Source: Clostridium mediterraneense
GTDB taxonomy: Bacteria > Bacillota > Clostridia > Clostridiales > Clostridiaceae
DNA: 64,000 bases
NCBI RefSeq assembly: GCF_900091705.1
Contig: NZ_LT594785.1
Coordinates: 125,640-189,639 of the forward strand
Direction: 5' to 3'
The notes under the pieces are model-generated. The model was not told where the DNA came from. It ran no database searches and saw only the letters and a list, made by a program, of their open reading frames with translations. This document shows, one piece after another, positions 23,117 to 31,872 of the stretch (positions are counted from its first letter, which is position 1; every line of letters begins with the position of its first letter). Both the position numbers and the translations under genes were made by a program.

Positions 23117-23740
23117 ATGAAGATAAAATCGTTAGTTATAACTATTTCAGCTTTCGTAGGAGTTATTGTAGGAACAGAAGTTATATATAATGGTTTAAAT
23201 GCTTACATAAATTATAAGGCAGAAAAACAGAAAGAGCTAAATTCTGAATTGCAACAATTAACACCTAAAGAAAATGAAATAGGACAACTAAAGTCGCAGT
23301 TAATGTTTTTAGATGCAGATAAGGATAAACTTACAGCTGCTAATCAAGAAGTTATGGTTCAATGCCAAAGATTAATAAATGGTAAGACTAGTGGTGTAAT
23401 AAAAATTAATACACAACTAGCAAAAAAGGTAGAAGAGCAAATAAATAATTATTGGAAGAATAATAATACCTTCTCAACTGTACAAGGACAAGAAGGAGCT
23501 AAAAATTATGATATTTATCTTAATAAGGTTAATGCTTATTTAAATGAAGGAATAAAAACTGGGGAAATAAATATAGCTTCAATGCCTAGCTTTACAAGTG
23601 CTGATATTTCAGCTTTGAGTAATGAAATAAATAATGTTAAGGTTCATCTATTAGCTTTAGGAGCTAGCCTTAATATGAACGGAGCTACACCTTACACATT
23701 ACAAAATAGTCAAGGTTATGTTAATAATACAGGATATTAA
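23117..23740 (+). CDS. Uncharacterised membrane-anchored protein between noc and soj
   Basis: A 207-residue protein that I do not recognise. One N-terminal hydrophobic helix (about residues 5-27, LVITISAFVGVIVGTEVIY) probably anchors it in the membrane with the remainder outside. Residues 33-90 are rich in E, K, Q and L with heptad-like spacing (ELNSELQQL, EIGQLKSQLMFL), suggesting a coiled coil. The C-terminus is N/S/T/G-rich and acidic residues are few. It lies between noc and the parS-soj-parB block with its own ribosome binding site (GAGAGG) and its own upstream terminator. A role in chromosome or envelope biology would be guesswork. Confidence 0.75.
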   Translation: MKIKSLVITISAFVGVIVGTEVIYNGLNAYINYKAEKQKELNSELQQLTPKENEIGQLKSQLMFLDADKDKLTAANQEVMVQCQRLINGKTSGVIKINTQLAKKVEEQINNYWKNNNTFSTVQGQEGAKNYDIYLNKVNAYLNEGIKTGEINIASMPSFTSADISALSNEINNVKVHLLALGASLNMNGATPYTLQNSQGYVNNTGY

Positions 23741-23741
23741 T

Positions 23742-23831
23742 TGTTCTACGTGGAACAATTTTTAAAGTATTATAGAATGTTCTATGTGGAACAATTTTAA
23801 AAAAATATTTGTAAATGTTCCACGTAGAACA
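23742..23831. promoter_or_regulatory. parS: Cluster of three parS sites
   Basis: Sixteen-base ParB-binding sites: TGTTCTACGTGGAACA at 23742-23757, TGTTCTATGTGGAACA at 23778-23793, and the reverse complement form TGTTCCACGTAGAACA at 23816-23831. All match the Firmicutes parS pattern TGTTnCACGTGAAACA with one or two changes. They lie directly upstream of soj-parB, as expected for nucleation of the ParB partition complex near the origin. Confidence 0.92.
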
Positions 23832-23929
23832 TTTAAATGTAATATTATATTTTTGTAAGAAGAATATCCTTTTAATATCAGATATTAGAATATATAATAT
23901 TTATATGGAAGGGAGGTGAGGTTCTCAAA

Positions 23930-23977
23930 ATGAGTGTTTCATTTTGGGAGTATTATGAAAACTATATGTATTTTTAA
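23930..23977 (+). CDS. Possible 15-codon leader peptide overlapping the soj start
   Basis: An ATG at 23930 lies 10-11 bases after the strongest ribosome binding site in the area (GGGAGGTGAGG). It opens a 15-residue frame, MSVSFWEYYENYMYF, that ends at 23977, running past the soj ATG (23955) in another frame. The soj start has only GGGAG at short spacing. Ribosomes finishing the small frame could restart at soj, so translational coupling is plausible. There is no direct proof that it is translated. Confidence 0.4.
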   Translation: MSVSFWEYYENYMYF

Positions 23978-24728
23978 CCAAAAGGGTGGAGTAGGTAAAA
24001 CAACTACTAATATCAATGTATGTTCTTATCTAGCAACCCTAGGGTATAAAGTTTTAGCAATAGATATTGACCCACAAGGAAATACTACTAGTGGTGTTGG
24101 GATAGATAAAAGAAAAGTTGATAAATCAATGTATGATGTATTAGCTGGGAGTGTATCTATCACAGATATATTAGTACAAAGTCAATTAGTAGAGAATCTT
24201 TATGTTGCACCAGCTAATATGGATTTAGCAGGAGCTGAAATAGAGGTTATGGGAAAAGAAAAGAGAGAATTTATCCTAAAAAATCAATTAGAAAAAGTTA
24301 AAGATAAATTTGATTTTGTATTTATAGATTGCCCACCTTCATTAGGTATGTTAACTATAAATGCATTAGTTGTTTCTGAATCTGTCTTAATACCTATACA
24401 AGCAGAATATTATGCATTAGAAGGTGTTGGACAACTTATAAATACAGTTAATTTAGTTAAGAAATCTTTAAATCCAAATTTAGAGATTGAAGGTGTAATA
24501 ATGACTATGTATGATGGAAGAACTAATCTAAGTAATGAAGTCTACAAAGAAGTCAAATCTTACTTTAATGATAAACTATATGAATCAACTATTCCGAGAA
24601 ATATAAGACTTGCAGAGGCTCCAAGTTTTGGACTTCCTATAGTTTTATACGATGATAAGTGCAGAGGGGCTAAAGCCTATGAGGATGTCACAAATGAGTT
24701 TTTAAAAAGACAGGGAGTTGAATTATAG
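23955..24728 (+). CDS. soj: Chromosome-partitioning ATPase Soj (ParA)
   Basis: A 257-residue Walker-type ParA ATPase that binds DNA nonspecifically, interacts with ParB at parS and, in Bacillus, modulates DnaA. The deviant Walker A motif KGGVGKT spans residues 10-16. DIDPQGN follows, and the Walker B FVFIDCPPSLG is intact. I chose the ATG giving MKTICIFNQKGGVGK. An in-frame GTG at 23934 adds seven residues. Its stop codon overlaps the parB start (TAGTG), so the two proteins are translationally coupled. Confidence 0.95.
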   Translation: MKTICIFNQKGGVGKTTTNINVCSYLATLGYKVLAIDIDPQGNTTSGVGIDKRKVDKSMYDVLAGSVSITDILVQSQLVENLYVAPANMDLAGAEIEVMGKEKREFILKNQLEKVKDKFDFVFIDCPPSLGMLTINALVVSESVLIPIQAEYYALEGVGQLINTVNLVKKSLNPNLEIEGVIMTMYDGRTNLSNEVYKEVKSYFNDKLYESTIPRNIRLAEAPSFGLPIVLYDDKCRGAKAYEDVTNEFLKRQGVEL

Positions 24729-25591
24729 TGGTAAAAAAATTTGGATTAGGTAAGGGTTTAGAAGCATTAATTCCTGGAGATACTAATGTAGAAGAAACTA
24801 AAACAAAAGATGGGTTTGTGAAAATAGATATAGATTCTATAGATGCAAATATTGATCAACCAAGAAAGTTTTTTGATAATAGTAAGATAGCAGAGTTGTC
24901 TCAATCAATTAAAGAGCATGGGATAATACAACCTTTAATAGTTCAAAAAGTAGAGGAAGATAAATATACTATTATTGCAGGAGAAAGAAGATGGAGAGCT
25001 GCAAAGCTTGCAAAAGTTAAAAAAGTTCCTGTTATTATTAAAGAAATGAGTAATGAAGAATTATTACAAATATCTTTAATAGAAAATATACAAAGAGAAA
25101 ATTTAAATGCCATAGAAGAGGCATTAGCTTATAAAAAGCTAAAAGAAGAGTTTAACTTAACTCAAGAAGTATTATCTCGTAAGCTTGGAAAGTCAAGAAC
25201 AGCTATTGCTAATGTTATGAGATTACTTAATTTAGATTCAAGAGTTCAAGAGTACATAATACAAGGTGTCATTTCAGAAGGACATGGGAAAGTGCTTTTA
25301 AGCTTATCAGGTGACGAACAATATAAAGTTGCTCAAAAAATTATAGATGATGGATTATCTGTAAGAGAAGTAGAAAGTTTTATAAAATTTTTAAAGTCAA
25401 AGGAAAATAAAGAAGAACAGCCTAAAGAGGAAAAGAAAATGAATCCTTATTATAAAGATATAAAGGATAAGCTTCAAGATTACTTTGGCACAAAGGTTAA
25501 TATAAATTCTAATAAGAATAAAGGTAAGATAGAAATAGAGTATTATTCAGAAGAGGATTTACAAAGAATTTTAGACATAATTAATTTATAG
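24728..25591 (+). CDS. parB: Chromosome-partitioning protein ParB (Spo0J)
   Basis: A 287-residue ParB clamp. The N-terminus MVKKFGLGKGLEALI carries the short Soj-interacting segment. The CTP-binding domain has GERRWRAAK at residues 85-93, then a helix-turn-helix (LTQEVLSRKLGKSRTAIAN) that reads parS. The C-terminal dimer domain is at 240-287. It starts with GTG overlapping the soj stop by one base. Four parS sites flank the pair. In spore formers ParB also loads SMC at the origin. Confidence 0.95.
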   Translation: MVKKFGLGKGLEALIPGDTNVEETKTKDGFVKIDIDSIDANIDQPRKFFDNSKIAELSQSIKEHGIIQPLIVQKVEEDKYTIIAGERRWRAAKLAKVKKVPVIIKEMSNEELLQISLIENIQRENLNAIEEALAYKKLKEEFNLTQEVLSRKLGKSRTAIANVMRLLNLDSRVQEYIIQGVISEGHGKVLLSLSGDEQYKVAQKIIDDGLSVREVESFIKFLKSKENKEEQPKEEKKMNPYYKDIKDKLQDYFGTKVNINSNKNKGKIEIEYYSEEDLQRILDIINL

Positions 25592-25610
25592 GATGTTTCA
25601 CAATATAAAA

Positions 25611-25626
25611 TGTTCTACGTGGAACA
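25611..25626. promoter_or_regulatory. parS: parS site downstream of parB
   Basis: TGTTCTACGTGGAACA, identical to the site at 23742. It lies 20 bases after the parB stop and just before the DUF4446 gene. Confidence 0.9.
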
Positions 25627-25649
25627 TTGGCAGGAAGGATGTATTTTAG

Positions 25650-26147
25650 GTGAACAATTTTTTAGATGTTATAAATCAAAATATTGCATTTATAGCAATA
25701 GCGCTTGCAGTAATAGTAGTATTAGAATTTATTCTTATAATAATTTCATTTGCTAAAGTTGGATCAATTAAGAGTAAGTACAATAAGATGATGAAAGGTA
25801 ATGAAAATAAAGACCTTGAAGCTGTAATGGAAGAGTACTTAAATAAAGTACAAAGCATAGAAGTAAATACAACTGATATAGCAGGTAGATTTAGCAGAAT
25901 AGAATCAAGCTTAAGTAAGAGTGTTCAAAAAGTTGCTGTTGTTAGATATAAAGCTTTTGAAGATGTAGGAAGTGATTTAAGTTTCTCAGTAGCTTTATTA
26001 GATGGTAATAATGATGGAGCTATTATTACAGGTATATATGGAAGAATGGAAAGTACTACTTATGCTAAACCAATAGATAAGGGTATTTCAAGATATGATT
26101 TATCAGATGAAGAAATGCAAGCTTTAAGTGAGGCTATGAGTAAATAA
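25650..26147 (+). CDS. DUF4446 family membrane protein
   Basis: A 165-residue protein with one N-terminal membrane helix (about 13-35), a basic stretch (KVGSIKSKYNKMMKG), a short helical segment, and a soluble domain with VAVVRYKAFEDVGSDLSFSVALLD, the hallmark of DUF4446. The family is widespread in Clostridia and Bacilli and often sits after parB. Its function is unknown. It has a GTG start with AGGAAGGA about 10 bases upstream, and a parS site between it and parB. Confidence 0.85.
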   Translation: MNNFLDVINQNIAFIAIALAVIVVLEFILIIISFAKVGSIKSKYNKMMKGNENKDLEAVMEEYLNKVQSIEVNTTDIAGRFSRIESSLSKSVQKVAVVRYKAFEDVGSDLSFSVALLDGNNDGAIITGIYGRMESTTYAKPIDKGISRYDLSDEEMQALSEAMSK

Positions 26148-26161
26148 TATAAGAATTTTAG

Positions 26162-26189
26162 AGGATGTCTATATAGACATCCTTTTTTT
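26162..26189. terminator. Terminator after the DUF4446 gene
   Basis: Perfect 22-bp palindrome AGGATGTCTATATAGACATCCT (26162-26183 by halves of 11) followed by TTTTTT. The left side has no long A-run, so it acts mainly on the plus strand. Confidence 0.85.
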
Positions 26190-26202
26190 ATGTGGAATAA
26201 AA

Positions 26203-26799
26203 TTAACCTAGAATATTTTCCAGAGTAAATTTTAGGTTTTGATTTTTTGAATAACCTAGTGCTTTCATTATAAATAAGTGAATTCCAATTGATATGGAAT
26301 TTGCTATATTCATAACTGTAAATAATCTTGTTGTTTGAAGTAATGTAAAATCCATTTTAGTTGAGAAATTAACGACTCCGAGTATACTAAGCTCTCCGAC
26401 TGTTGGGATAGAGTCATTAATAGCTATATTAGGAATCAAGTGAGATTTTTTCATTATTACATTACCAACTTTATCAACAGGTCCTAGGCATGCATCTATT
26501 AAAACTATAAAAGGCTTTTTAATATTTTTATTAATCTCTTCTAAAGTAGAGGTTATATTTTGACTATAAACTGGGTTTTCAAGAGTACCATAAACATATA
26601 AATTATCTCTTTCTAAGGATTTAATTTTTTGACCTATTATTGGACCAAGAGAATAGCCAGTGGATCTATCTGAGCCAATACATAAAAAAACTATATTATG
26701 GTTAGATTTAATTTTATATTTAAGGTTTGAATAAAGGTAATCTCTTATTAAAAAAGAAGAGTTTTTATCATAAGAGTTTATATAAATATTGTTTTCCAA
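26203..26799 (-). CDS. yyaC: Spore protease-like protein YyaC
   Basis: A 198-residue protein of the YyaC/DUF1256 family, related to the germination protease GPR that degrades small acid-soluble spore proteins. Family blocks visible are FLCIGSDRSTGYSLGPIIG (start of the fold), VYGTLENPVY, and LIDACLGPVDKVG with the conserved aspartate and cysteine. I chose a TTG start at 26799, six bases after GGAGGTG. The in-frame ATG at 26814 overlaps that ribosome binding site. It is the last gene of a minus-strand group. Its presence supports a spore-forming host; its exact substrate is unknown. Confidence 0.88.
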   Translation of the reverse strand: MENNIYINSYDKNSSFLIRDYLYSNLKYKIKSNHNIVFLCIGSDRSTGYSLGPIIGQKIKSLERDNLYVYGTLENPVYSQNITSTLEEINKNIKKPFIVLIDACLGPVDKVGNVIMKKSHLIPNIAINDSIPTVGELSILGVVNFSTKMDFTLLQTTRLFTVMNIANSISIGIHLFIMKALGYSKNQNLKFTLENILG

Positions 26800-26848
26800 A
26801 ATAAACACCTCCATAGTGGAATTATTATCAACTAAAGAGGTATTTATA

Positions 26849-27925
26849 CTAAATTATATTAACTTTTTTTAGAATATTATAACTCACTACTAAGAATAAG
26901 CAGAATATAACACCAACAAAGCCATCTATTTGCATACCTATAAATAAAGCTGCAATTGATAATACAGGGTGTATCCCTAGGGAACTTGCCATTATTTTAG
27001 GCTCAATTATTTGTCTAAATAAACATACAAGTCCATATAAGACTAATATTAAAATAGCTATTAGTGTATTACCGTTAAGTATATTAATTATAGCTAAAGG
27101 TATATAAACCATTGCCATTCCGACAATAGGAAGTAGGTCAAGAATACCAGCTATTATACTAAGGATAAGTGCAAAATCTATGCCTAAAATATAAAAACCA
27201 ATAAAGGTAAAGGCCATTGATAAAAAGATTATAAACATATATGAAACAGTATAATTAATTAACATATGTTTAGAATGTTCAAAAATAGATTTAGCTTTAT
27301 CACTTTTGTTTGGAAGAAATTTCTTTAAGGTTTGTCCATTGTTATTAGCACTAATTGCTTTAGTGAAAAAATAAGTAGATATGATTGTACAAATAGTAGC
27401 TATTAAAATATAAGGAACATAGCCTAAATATTTTAGTATTGATTCTAAAACTGAAGTACTGATATTTAATGCTCCATTTATTAAAGAATCTAAAGAGGTA
27501 GCTAGATTATTTTTTATTATTGTTATTATTTTAGGGTCTAAATCTATATTAAATATATTAAATTCATTTATAGCATTTTGTATATTAGAAAAGTAATTAG
27601 TAAAGTCACTACCATATATAGAAAGTAAATTTTGTAGATATTTAATTATTTCGCTAATTTCTATGACGAGTACAAATATTAAAAGAGTAGTTCCTGTGAC
27701 TATTAAAATAAAAAATATAGATGTGGTTAATAGTGATGCTAACCATCCTTTCATCTTAAGCTTTCTTATCAAAAATCTTGTAGGTTCTCTTAAGATAAAT
27801 GAAAATATTAAAGCTAAGATGAATGGGATAGTAAATTTTAATGTACTAAAGAAAGTTAAAAATATTAGTGTATAAGCAATAAAAAAGATAAGTAAATATT
27901 CAATTTTTTTAAGAAATAAATTCAT
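26849..27925 (-). CDS. AI-2E/YtvI-type membrane protein
   Basis: A 358-residue protein with about eight membrane helices in the AI-2E transporter (PF01594) fold: two N-terminal pairs, a soluble helical stretch (about 90-150), then four helices including PIVGMAMVYIPLAIINIL. Clostridial members next to spore genes are usually called sporulation integral membrane protein YtvI, and this one sits before yyaC. Transport substrate and direction cannot be read from sequence. Its start lies 2 bases from the end of the aminotransferase gene, indicating one operon. Confidence 0.8.
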   Translation of the reverse strand: MNLFLKKIEYLLIFFIAYTLIFLTFFSTLKFTIPFILALIFSFILREPTRFLIRKLKMKGWLASLLTTSIFFILIVTGTTLLIFVLVIEISEIIKYLQNLLSIYGSDFTNYFSNIQNAINEFNIFNIDLDPKIITIIKNNLATSLDSLINGALNISTSVLESILKYLGYVPYILIATICTIISTYFFTKAISANNNGQTLKKFLPNKSDKAKSIFEHSKHMLINYTVSYMFIIFLSMAFTFIGFYILGIDFALILSIIAGILDLLPIVGMAMVYIPLAIINILNGNTLIAILILVLYGLVCLFRQIIEPKIMASSLGIHPVLSIAALFIGMQIDGFVGVIFCLFLVVSYNILKKVNII

Positions 27926-27927
27926 TT

Positions 27928-29085
27928 CTACCTCCAGCTTTTATTTTTTAAAGCCTCAATTAAATAATCTATCTCTTCTTTTGTATTAAAGTATCCAAGA
28001 CTAATTCTAACACCACCAGATGGATAAGTACCTATAGTTTTATGTGCAAGTGGAGCACAGTGTAGACCAGTTCTTGTCATTATTTTCTTTTCAAAATCTA
28101 AATAGAATCCAAGGTCAGATGGATCTATATTTTTTATATTAAATAAGATTGTTGAAGTTCTTTTTTTAGCATCTATAGAGCCATAAATTATTATATCGTC
28201 TATATCTGAAAGCTTATCTAATGCATACTGACAAAGAATTTCTTCTTTCTCTCTAATCTTTAGAATATTTTCTTTATTTATAAATTCTATTCCTGCTTTA
28301 AGCCCAATTATACCAACTGTATTCAAAGTTCCACATTCAAATTTATCTGGTAGATTATTTGGTTGTTCTAATGAAGATGAAGAACTTCCAGTTCCACCAA
28401 CAAAAACAGAAGACATTTCTTCATTTATCTTATCATCAATTATGAAGCCTCCGATTCCTTGTGGACCAAGTAAAGATTTATGTCCTGTAAAAGTAAGAGC
28501 ATTTATATTACATTCCTTCATATCTATTGGAATGACTCCAGCAGTTTGAGCAGAATCTACTATAAAAAATATATTTTTCTCTTTGCAAAGCTTACCTATT
28601 GATTTTATATCTTGAATTGAGCCTATTAGATTTGATGCATGAGATAAAATAATAACCTTAGTATTTTCCTTACATTTTTCTTTTATAGACTCAACAGAAA
28701 TAAATCCTTCTTTAGATGCTTCTACAATATCTAATTCTATATTTAAGTCATTTTTTAATTTATAAAGTGGTCTTAAAACAGAATTATGGTCCATTGTAGA
28801 TGTTATTATATGATAATGTGGTTTAACTAATGCATTTAATATTATATTAATTGAACTAGTTATATTATTAGTAAAAATAACATTTTCACTTTTATCAAAA
28901 TTAAAAAACTTTGCTATAGCTTCCCTTGTATCAAAAATAATTCTATTTCCAGCAAGAGCTGTAGAAGAGGAACCACGAGATGGGTTTCCACCATTATTAA
29001 TCATATAATCAGTCATAGAATCTACAACACATTTAGGTTTTGGGAAGCTAGTAGCTGCATTATCTAAATAAATAGATTCATTCAT
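27928..29085 (-). CDS. Class V aminotransferase, cysteine desulfurase-like
   Basis: A 385-residue PLP enzyme of the NifS-like branch often labelled cysteine desulfurase family protein. YLDNAATSFPKP opens the fold, the PLP lysine is K203 in FTGHKSLLGPQG, and C343 in RTGLHCAPLAH is the candidate persulfide-forming cysteine. SGGVRISLGYFNT near the C-terminus is typical. A DUF3343 gene, a family proposed to carry sulfur or selenium and often found beside this enzyme, lies divergently at 30712. The likely role is sulfur transfer; the acceptor is unknown. Confidence 0.85.
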   Translation of the reverse strand: MNESIYLDNAATSFPKPKCVVDSMTDYMINNGGNPSRGSSSTALAGNRIIFDTREAIAKFFNFDKSENVIFTNNITSSINIILNALVKPHYHIITSTMDHNSVLRPLYKLKNDLNIELDIVEASKEGFISVESIKEKCKENTKVIILSHASNLIGSIQDIKSIGKLCKEKNIFFIVDSAQTAGVIPIDMKECNINALTFTGHKSLLGPQGIGGFIIDDKINEEMSSVFVGGTGSSSSSLEQPNNLPDKFECGTLNTVGIIGLKAGIEFINKENILKIREKEEILCQYALDKLSDIDDIIIYGSIDAKKRTSTILFNIKNIDPSDLGFYLDFEKKIMTRTGLHCAPLAHKTIGTYPSGGVRISLGYFNTKEEIDYLIEALKNKSWR

Positions 29086-29095
29086 AATTTAAACC

Positions 29096-29734
29096 TCACA
29101 TAAATAATTTTATTAATCCACTAATAATAAAGATTATAGCTAATATATAAAGTATATAATAGATTACATTTGAAGTATTATTAGTAAGATTATCATTTTT
29201 AAATTTCTTAATTCCATTAGCAGCTATTAAATTAAGGAATATAAACCATAGAAGTGTAGCTACTACCATAGATATTAAACATAAATAATAAAAAGCATCA
29301 CCATGTTTAAGCCATACTTTCATAACAGTTCCACTTACTGCTATCCAAATTGAAGGAGTAGATGGATTAAGAAATGTTAAAAGAAATCCTTGAAGTAGTC
29401 CAGGAATCTTTCTTTTATTGATATTTTCTTGGTTATCTAGATTTTTATTACTAGACTTTTGAGAAAATCTATTAAATATTATTAGGATTATTCCTGATAT
29501 AATCCAGAATAAGGCTTCTACTTTCTTATTAAAACTTAATAAACTAGAAAGTCCAAAATGTATTAATAATATATATACATAATCAGCTAATACTGCGCCA
29601 AGTGATATTTTAAATCCAGACCAAAAGCCATCATCTATAGATGATTTTATAGATTCTATACTAGCAGGTCCAGGTGGAATAGAAGCACTAAATCCTGTTA
29701 TTGAACCAATAAAAATTGCTTTTAAAATAAACAT
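29096..29734 (-). CDS. LysE family transporter
   Basis: A 212-residue six-helix protein starting MFILKAIFIGSITGFSASIP. The early motif PPGPASIES corresponds to the conserved PGP of the LysE/RhtB superfamily. Members export amino acids or other small metabolites. I chose the ATG at 29734, preceded by AAAGGTG, over a start 66 bases upstream with no ribosome binding site. It ends 10 bases before the aminotransferase gene, with which it is probably co-transcribed. It is a close paralogue of the next gene. Confidence 0.85.
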   Translation of the reverse strand: MFILKAIFIGSITGFSASIPPGPASIESIKSSIDDGFWSGFKISLGAVLADYVYILLIHFGLSSLLSFNKKVEALFWIISGIILIIFNRFSQKSSNKNLDNQENINKRKIPGLLQGFLLTFLNPSTPSIWIAVSGTVMKVWLKHGDAFYYLCLISMVVATLLWFIFLNLIAANGIKKFKNDNLTNNTSNVIYYILYILAIIFIISGLIKLFM

Positions 29735-29840
29735 TATAACACCTTTTTCTTTGTATTTAGTGATATATTTAATATTATCATAATTATCTAGAATATTCAT
29801 AAGGTTTTGGCATTATTAACAATTAGATATTATATTATGT

Positions 29841-29869
29841 AAAAAAAGAACCTCTAAAATAGAGATTCT
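29841..29869 (-). terminator. Terminator after the second LysE gene
   Basis: On the minus strand AGAATCTCTA pairs with TAGAGGTTCT (one G-T pair), followed by seven T. Confidence 0.75.
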
Positions 29870-29894
29870 GTATCTAAATTAAGAATCTAATTTA

Positions 29895-30551
29895 TTATAA
29901 TTTTATATTTATATTAAGTAGAGTGAATATTCCACTAATAATAAATCCTATTGATAAAATCCAAAGAATATAATAAATAAGATTAGAAGCTTTTCTATTA
30001 AGATTTTTTTCTTTTAATTTTTCAGAAGATATAGCAGCTACTACATTAATAAGTGTAAACCAAATAATTGTAGCTCCAAGCATTGATAATAACGCTATGT
30101 AATAAAATAAAGTTCCGTTTTGTTGCCAGTCTTTCATAACAGTAGCACTTAATGCTAACCATATTGAAGGATTAGAGGGATCTAAAAATGTTATTAAAAA
30201 TCCAGCAATAAATGTGGAAAACTTTTGAGAACTAATTTCATTATTGGTATTCTCAAAACTTTTTTTACTTTTATTTTGAGAATATTGATTAAAGATAATT
30301 AAGATTATTCCTGAACAAATCCAAAAGACACCTTCTATATGTCTACTTGAATTTAGTACCTCATCAAGTCCAAAATGTAGCAATAATAGATAAAAGTAAT
30401 TTGCAACTATAGAACCAGCAGAAACTTTTAACCCAGCCCAAAAGCCGCTATTTAATGTGTTTTTAACAGATTCCATTGTTGCAGGTCCAGGTGGTAGTGA
30501 TGTACTAAAACCTGTTATGGCCCCAAGTAAAATTGCCTTAAATATAAACAT
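29895..30551 (-). CDS. LysE family transporter, paralogue
   Basis: A 218-residue six-helix protein starting MFIFKAILLGAITGFSTSLP with the same PPGPATMES motif and the same overall spacing as the gene at 29096. The two are a tandem duplication that has diverged. GFLITFLDPSNPSIWLALSATVMKDW matches GFLLTFLNPSTPSIWIAVSG in its neighbour. It has its own terminator. The substrate is unknown. Confidence 0.85.
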   Translation of the reverse strand: MFIFKAILLGAITGFSTSLPPGPATMESVKNTLNSGFWAGLKVSAGSIVANYFYLLLLHFGLDEVLNSSRHIEGVFWICSGIILIIFNQYSQNKSKKSFENTNNEISSQKFSTFIAGFLITFLDPSNPSIWLALSATVMKDWQQNGTLFYYIALLSMLGATIIWFTLINVVAAISSEKLKEKNLNRKASNLIYYILWILSIGFIISGIFTLLNINIKL

Positions 30552-30711
30552 AAAAACACCTTTTCTTTTGTTAATTATATATAATACTATTATAAAAGAT
30601 TGTAGTATTTATGAAAGAATGTTTTGTTATTAAATTTATATTTAATTATTTTTTTTACTAGGATATACTAAAAGGGTCAATTACATAAAGTTTATGGGAG
30701 GAACAATTTAA

Positions 30712-30957
30712 ATGAAGTTATTTATAATGGTATTTAATAATACTCATGAAGCTATGGCAGGAGAAAAAGCAATGCAAGAAAATAATATAAGTGCTATGGT
30801 AATGCCAACACCAACTTATATAACAAAAAGTTGTGGAATATGTTTAAGATTTGATGAACGTAGTATAAATCTTGTAGATAGCCTTATAGATGAAGAAAAA
30901 ATAAAGTTTAAAAATATATATTTTAAAGATGAGGAAGGATTTAAAATTTATAAATAG
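30712..30957 (+). CDS. DUF3343 family protein
   Basis: An 81-residue protein with the DUF3343 pattern: FNNTHEAMAGEKAM near the start and the cysteine motif TKSCGICLRF in the middle. The family is proposed to act as a small carrier in selenium or sulfur metabolism and is often next to class V aminotransferases, as here. No selenium genes are in the window. A GGGAGG site precedes the ATG. mscS follows 22 bases later. Confidence 0.82.
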   Translation: MKLFIMVFNNTHEAMAGEKAMQENNISAMVMPTPTYITKSCGICLRFDERSINLVDSLIDEEKIKFKNIYFKDEEGFKIYK

Positions 30958-30979
30958 TGAGTTATAGGAGGTGTAGTAT

Positions 30980-31855
30980 TTGGACTTTAGTAAGTTATTT
31001 GGGTTCAATGATAAACTAGGAATATTTACTTTTTTTGGACTACAATTTCATACAGATGTAATAAATAAATTTATTATAAAGTTTGTTATGATAGTTATTA
31101 TACTAATTTTAGTTTTATTAATTATTAAATTTGGTAATAAATTAATTGATAAGATAGTTGAAAAGCAATCTGAAATAAATAGTAAATTCTCTATAAATGA
31201 AAAGAGAGCTAATACTTTAGGTACACTTTTAAAAAGTATTTTAAAATACAGTGCTTATTTTTTTGGGATATTAATGATGATAGGTATTATTATTGGTGGT
31301 CAAGTACCATTAGCATTTGCATCTGTTGGAGGGGTTGCTATAGGTCTTGGAGCACAAAGTTTTGTTAAAGACCTTATAAATGGAATTTTTATTTTATTTG
31401 AAGAACAATATAGTGTAGGAGATTATGTAACTATTGATAAATATACAGGGATTGTTGAAAGCATAGAAATAAGAACAACAACTCTTAGAGAATTTTCAGG
31501 AGCTTATCATATTATTCCTAATGGGCTTATATCAGTAGTTTCTAATCATTCAAAAGGAAATATGCAAATTAATGTTTATGTTTCTATAGCATATGAAGAA
31601 AGTATAGATAATGCTATAAATGTTATAAAAGTAGCTTGTGAAAAATTTGCAAATGAACATGAAGATGTTACTAAGGCTCCAATAGTTAGAGGAGTAACAG
31701 ATCTTGGAGCTTCAGGAATGACTATAAGAGTTTTAGGAGAAGCAAAGCCTATGACTCAATGGAATGTAGAAGCAGAACTTAGAAAAGTTATAAAAGAAGC
31801 TTTAGATGAAGCAGGAATAGAAATTCCATATAATAAATTACAAGTTATAAAATAA
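30980..31855 (+). CDS. Small-conductance mechanosensitive channel (MscS family)
   Basis: A 291-residue channel with three N-terminal helices. The pore-lining TM3 reads VPLAFASVGGVAIGLGAQSF, with the glycine/alanine pattern of MscS, and FVKDLINGIFILFEEQYSVGDYV follows. The beta domain and alpha/beta domain fill 150-290. It releases solutes on hypo-osmotic shock. It has a TTG start with GGAGGTG about 8 bases upstream. It resembles Bacillus YkuT in length. Confidence 0.92.
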   Translation: MDFSKLFGFNDKLGIFTFFGLQFHTDVINKFIIKFVMIVIILILVLLIIKFGNKLIDKIVEKQSEINSKFSINEKRANTLGTLLKSILKYSAYFFGILMMIGIIIGGQVPLAFASVGGVAIGLGAQSFVKDLINGIFILFEEQYSVGDYVTIDKYTGIVESIEIRTTTLREFSGAYHIIPNGLISVVSNHSKGNMQINVYVSIAYEESIDNAINVIKVACEKFANEHEDVTKAPIVRGVTDLGASGMTIRVLGEAKPMTQWNVEAELRKVIKEALDEAGIEIPYNKLQVIK

Positions 31856-31872
31856 AGGAGGTAAATAAATTT

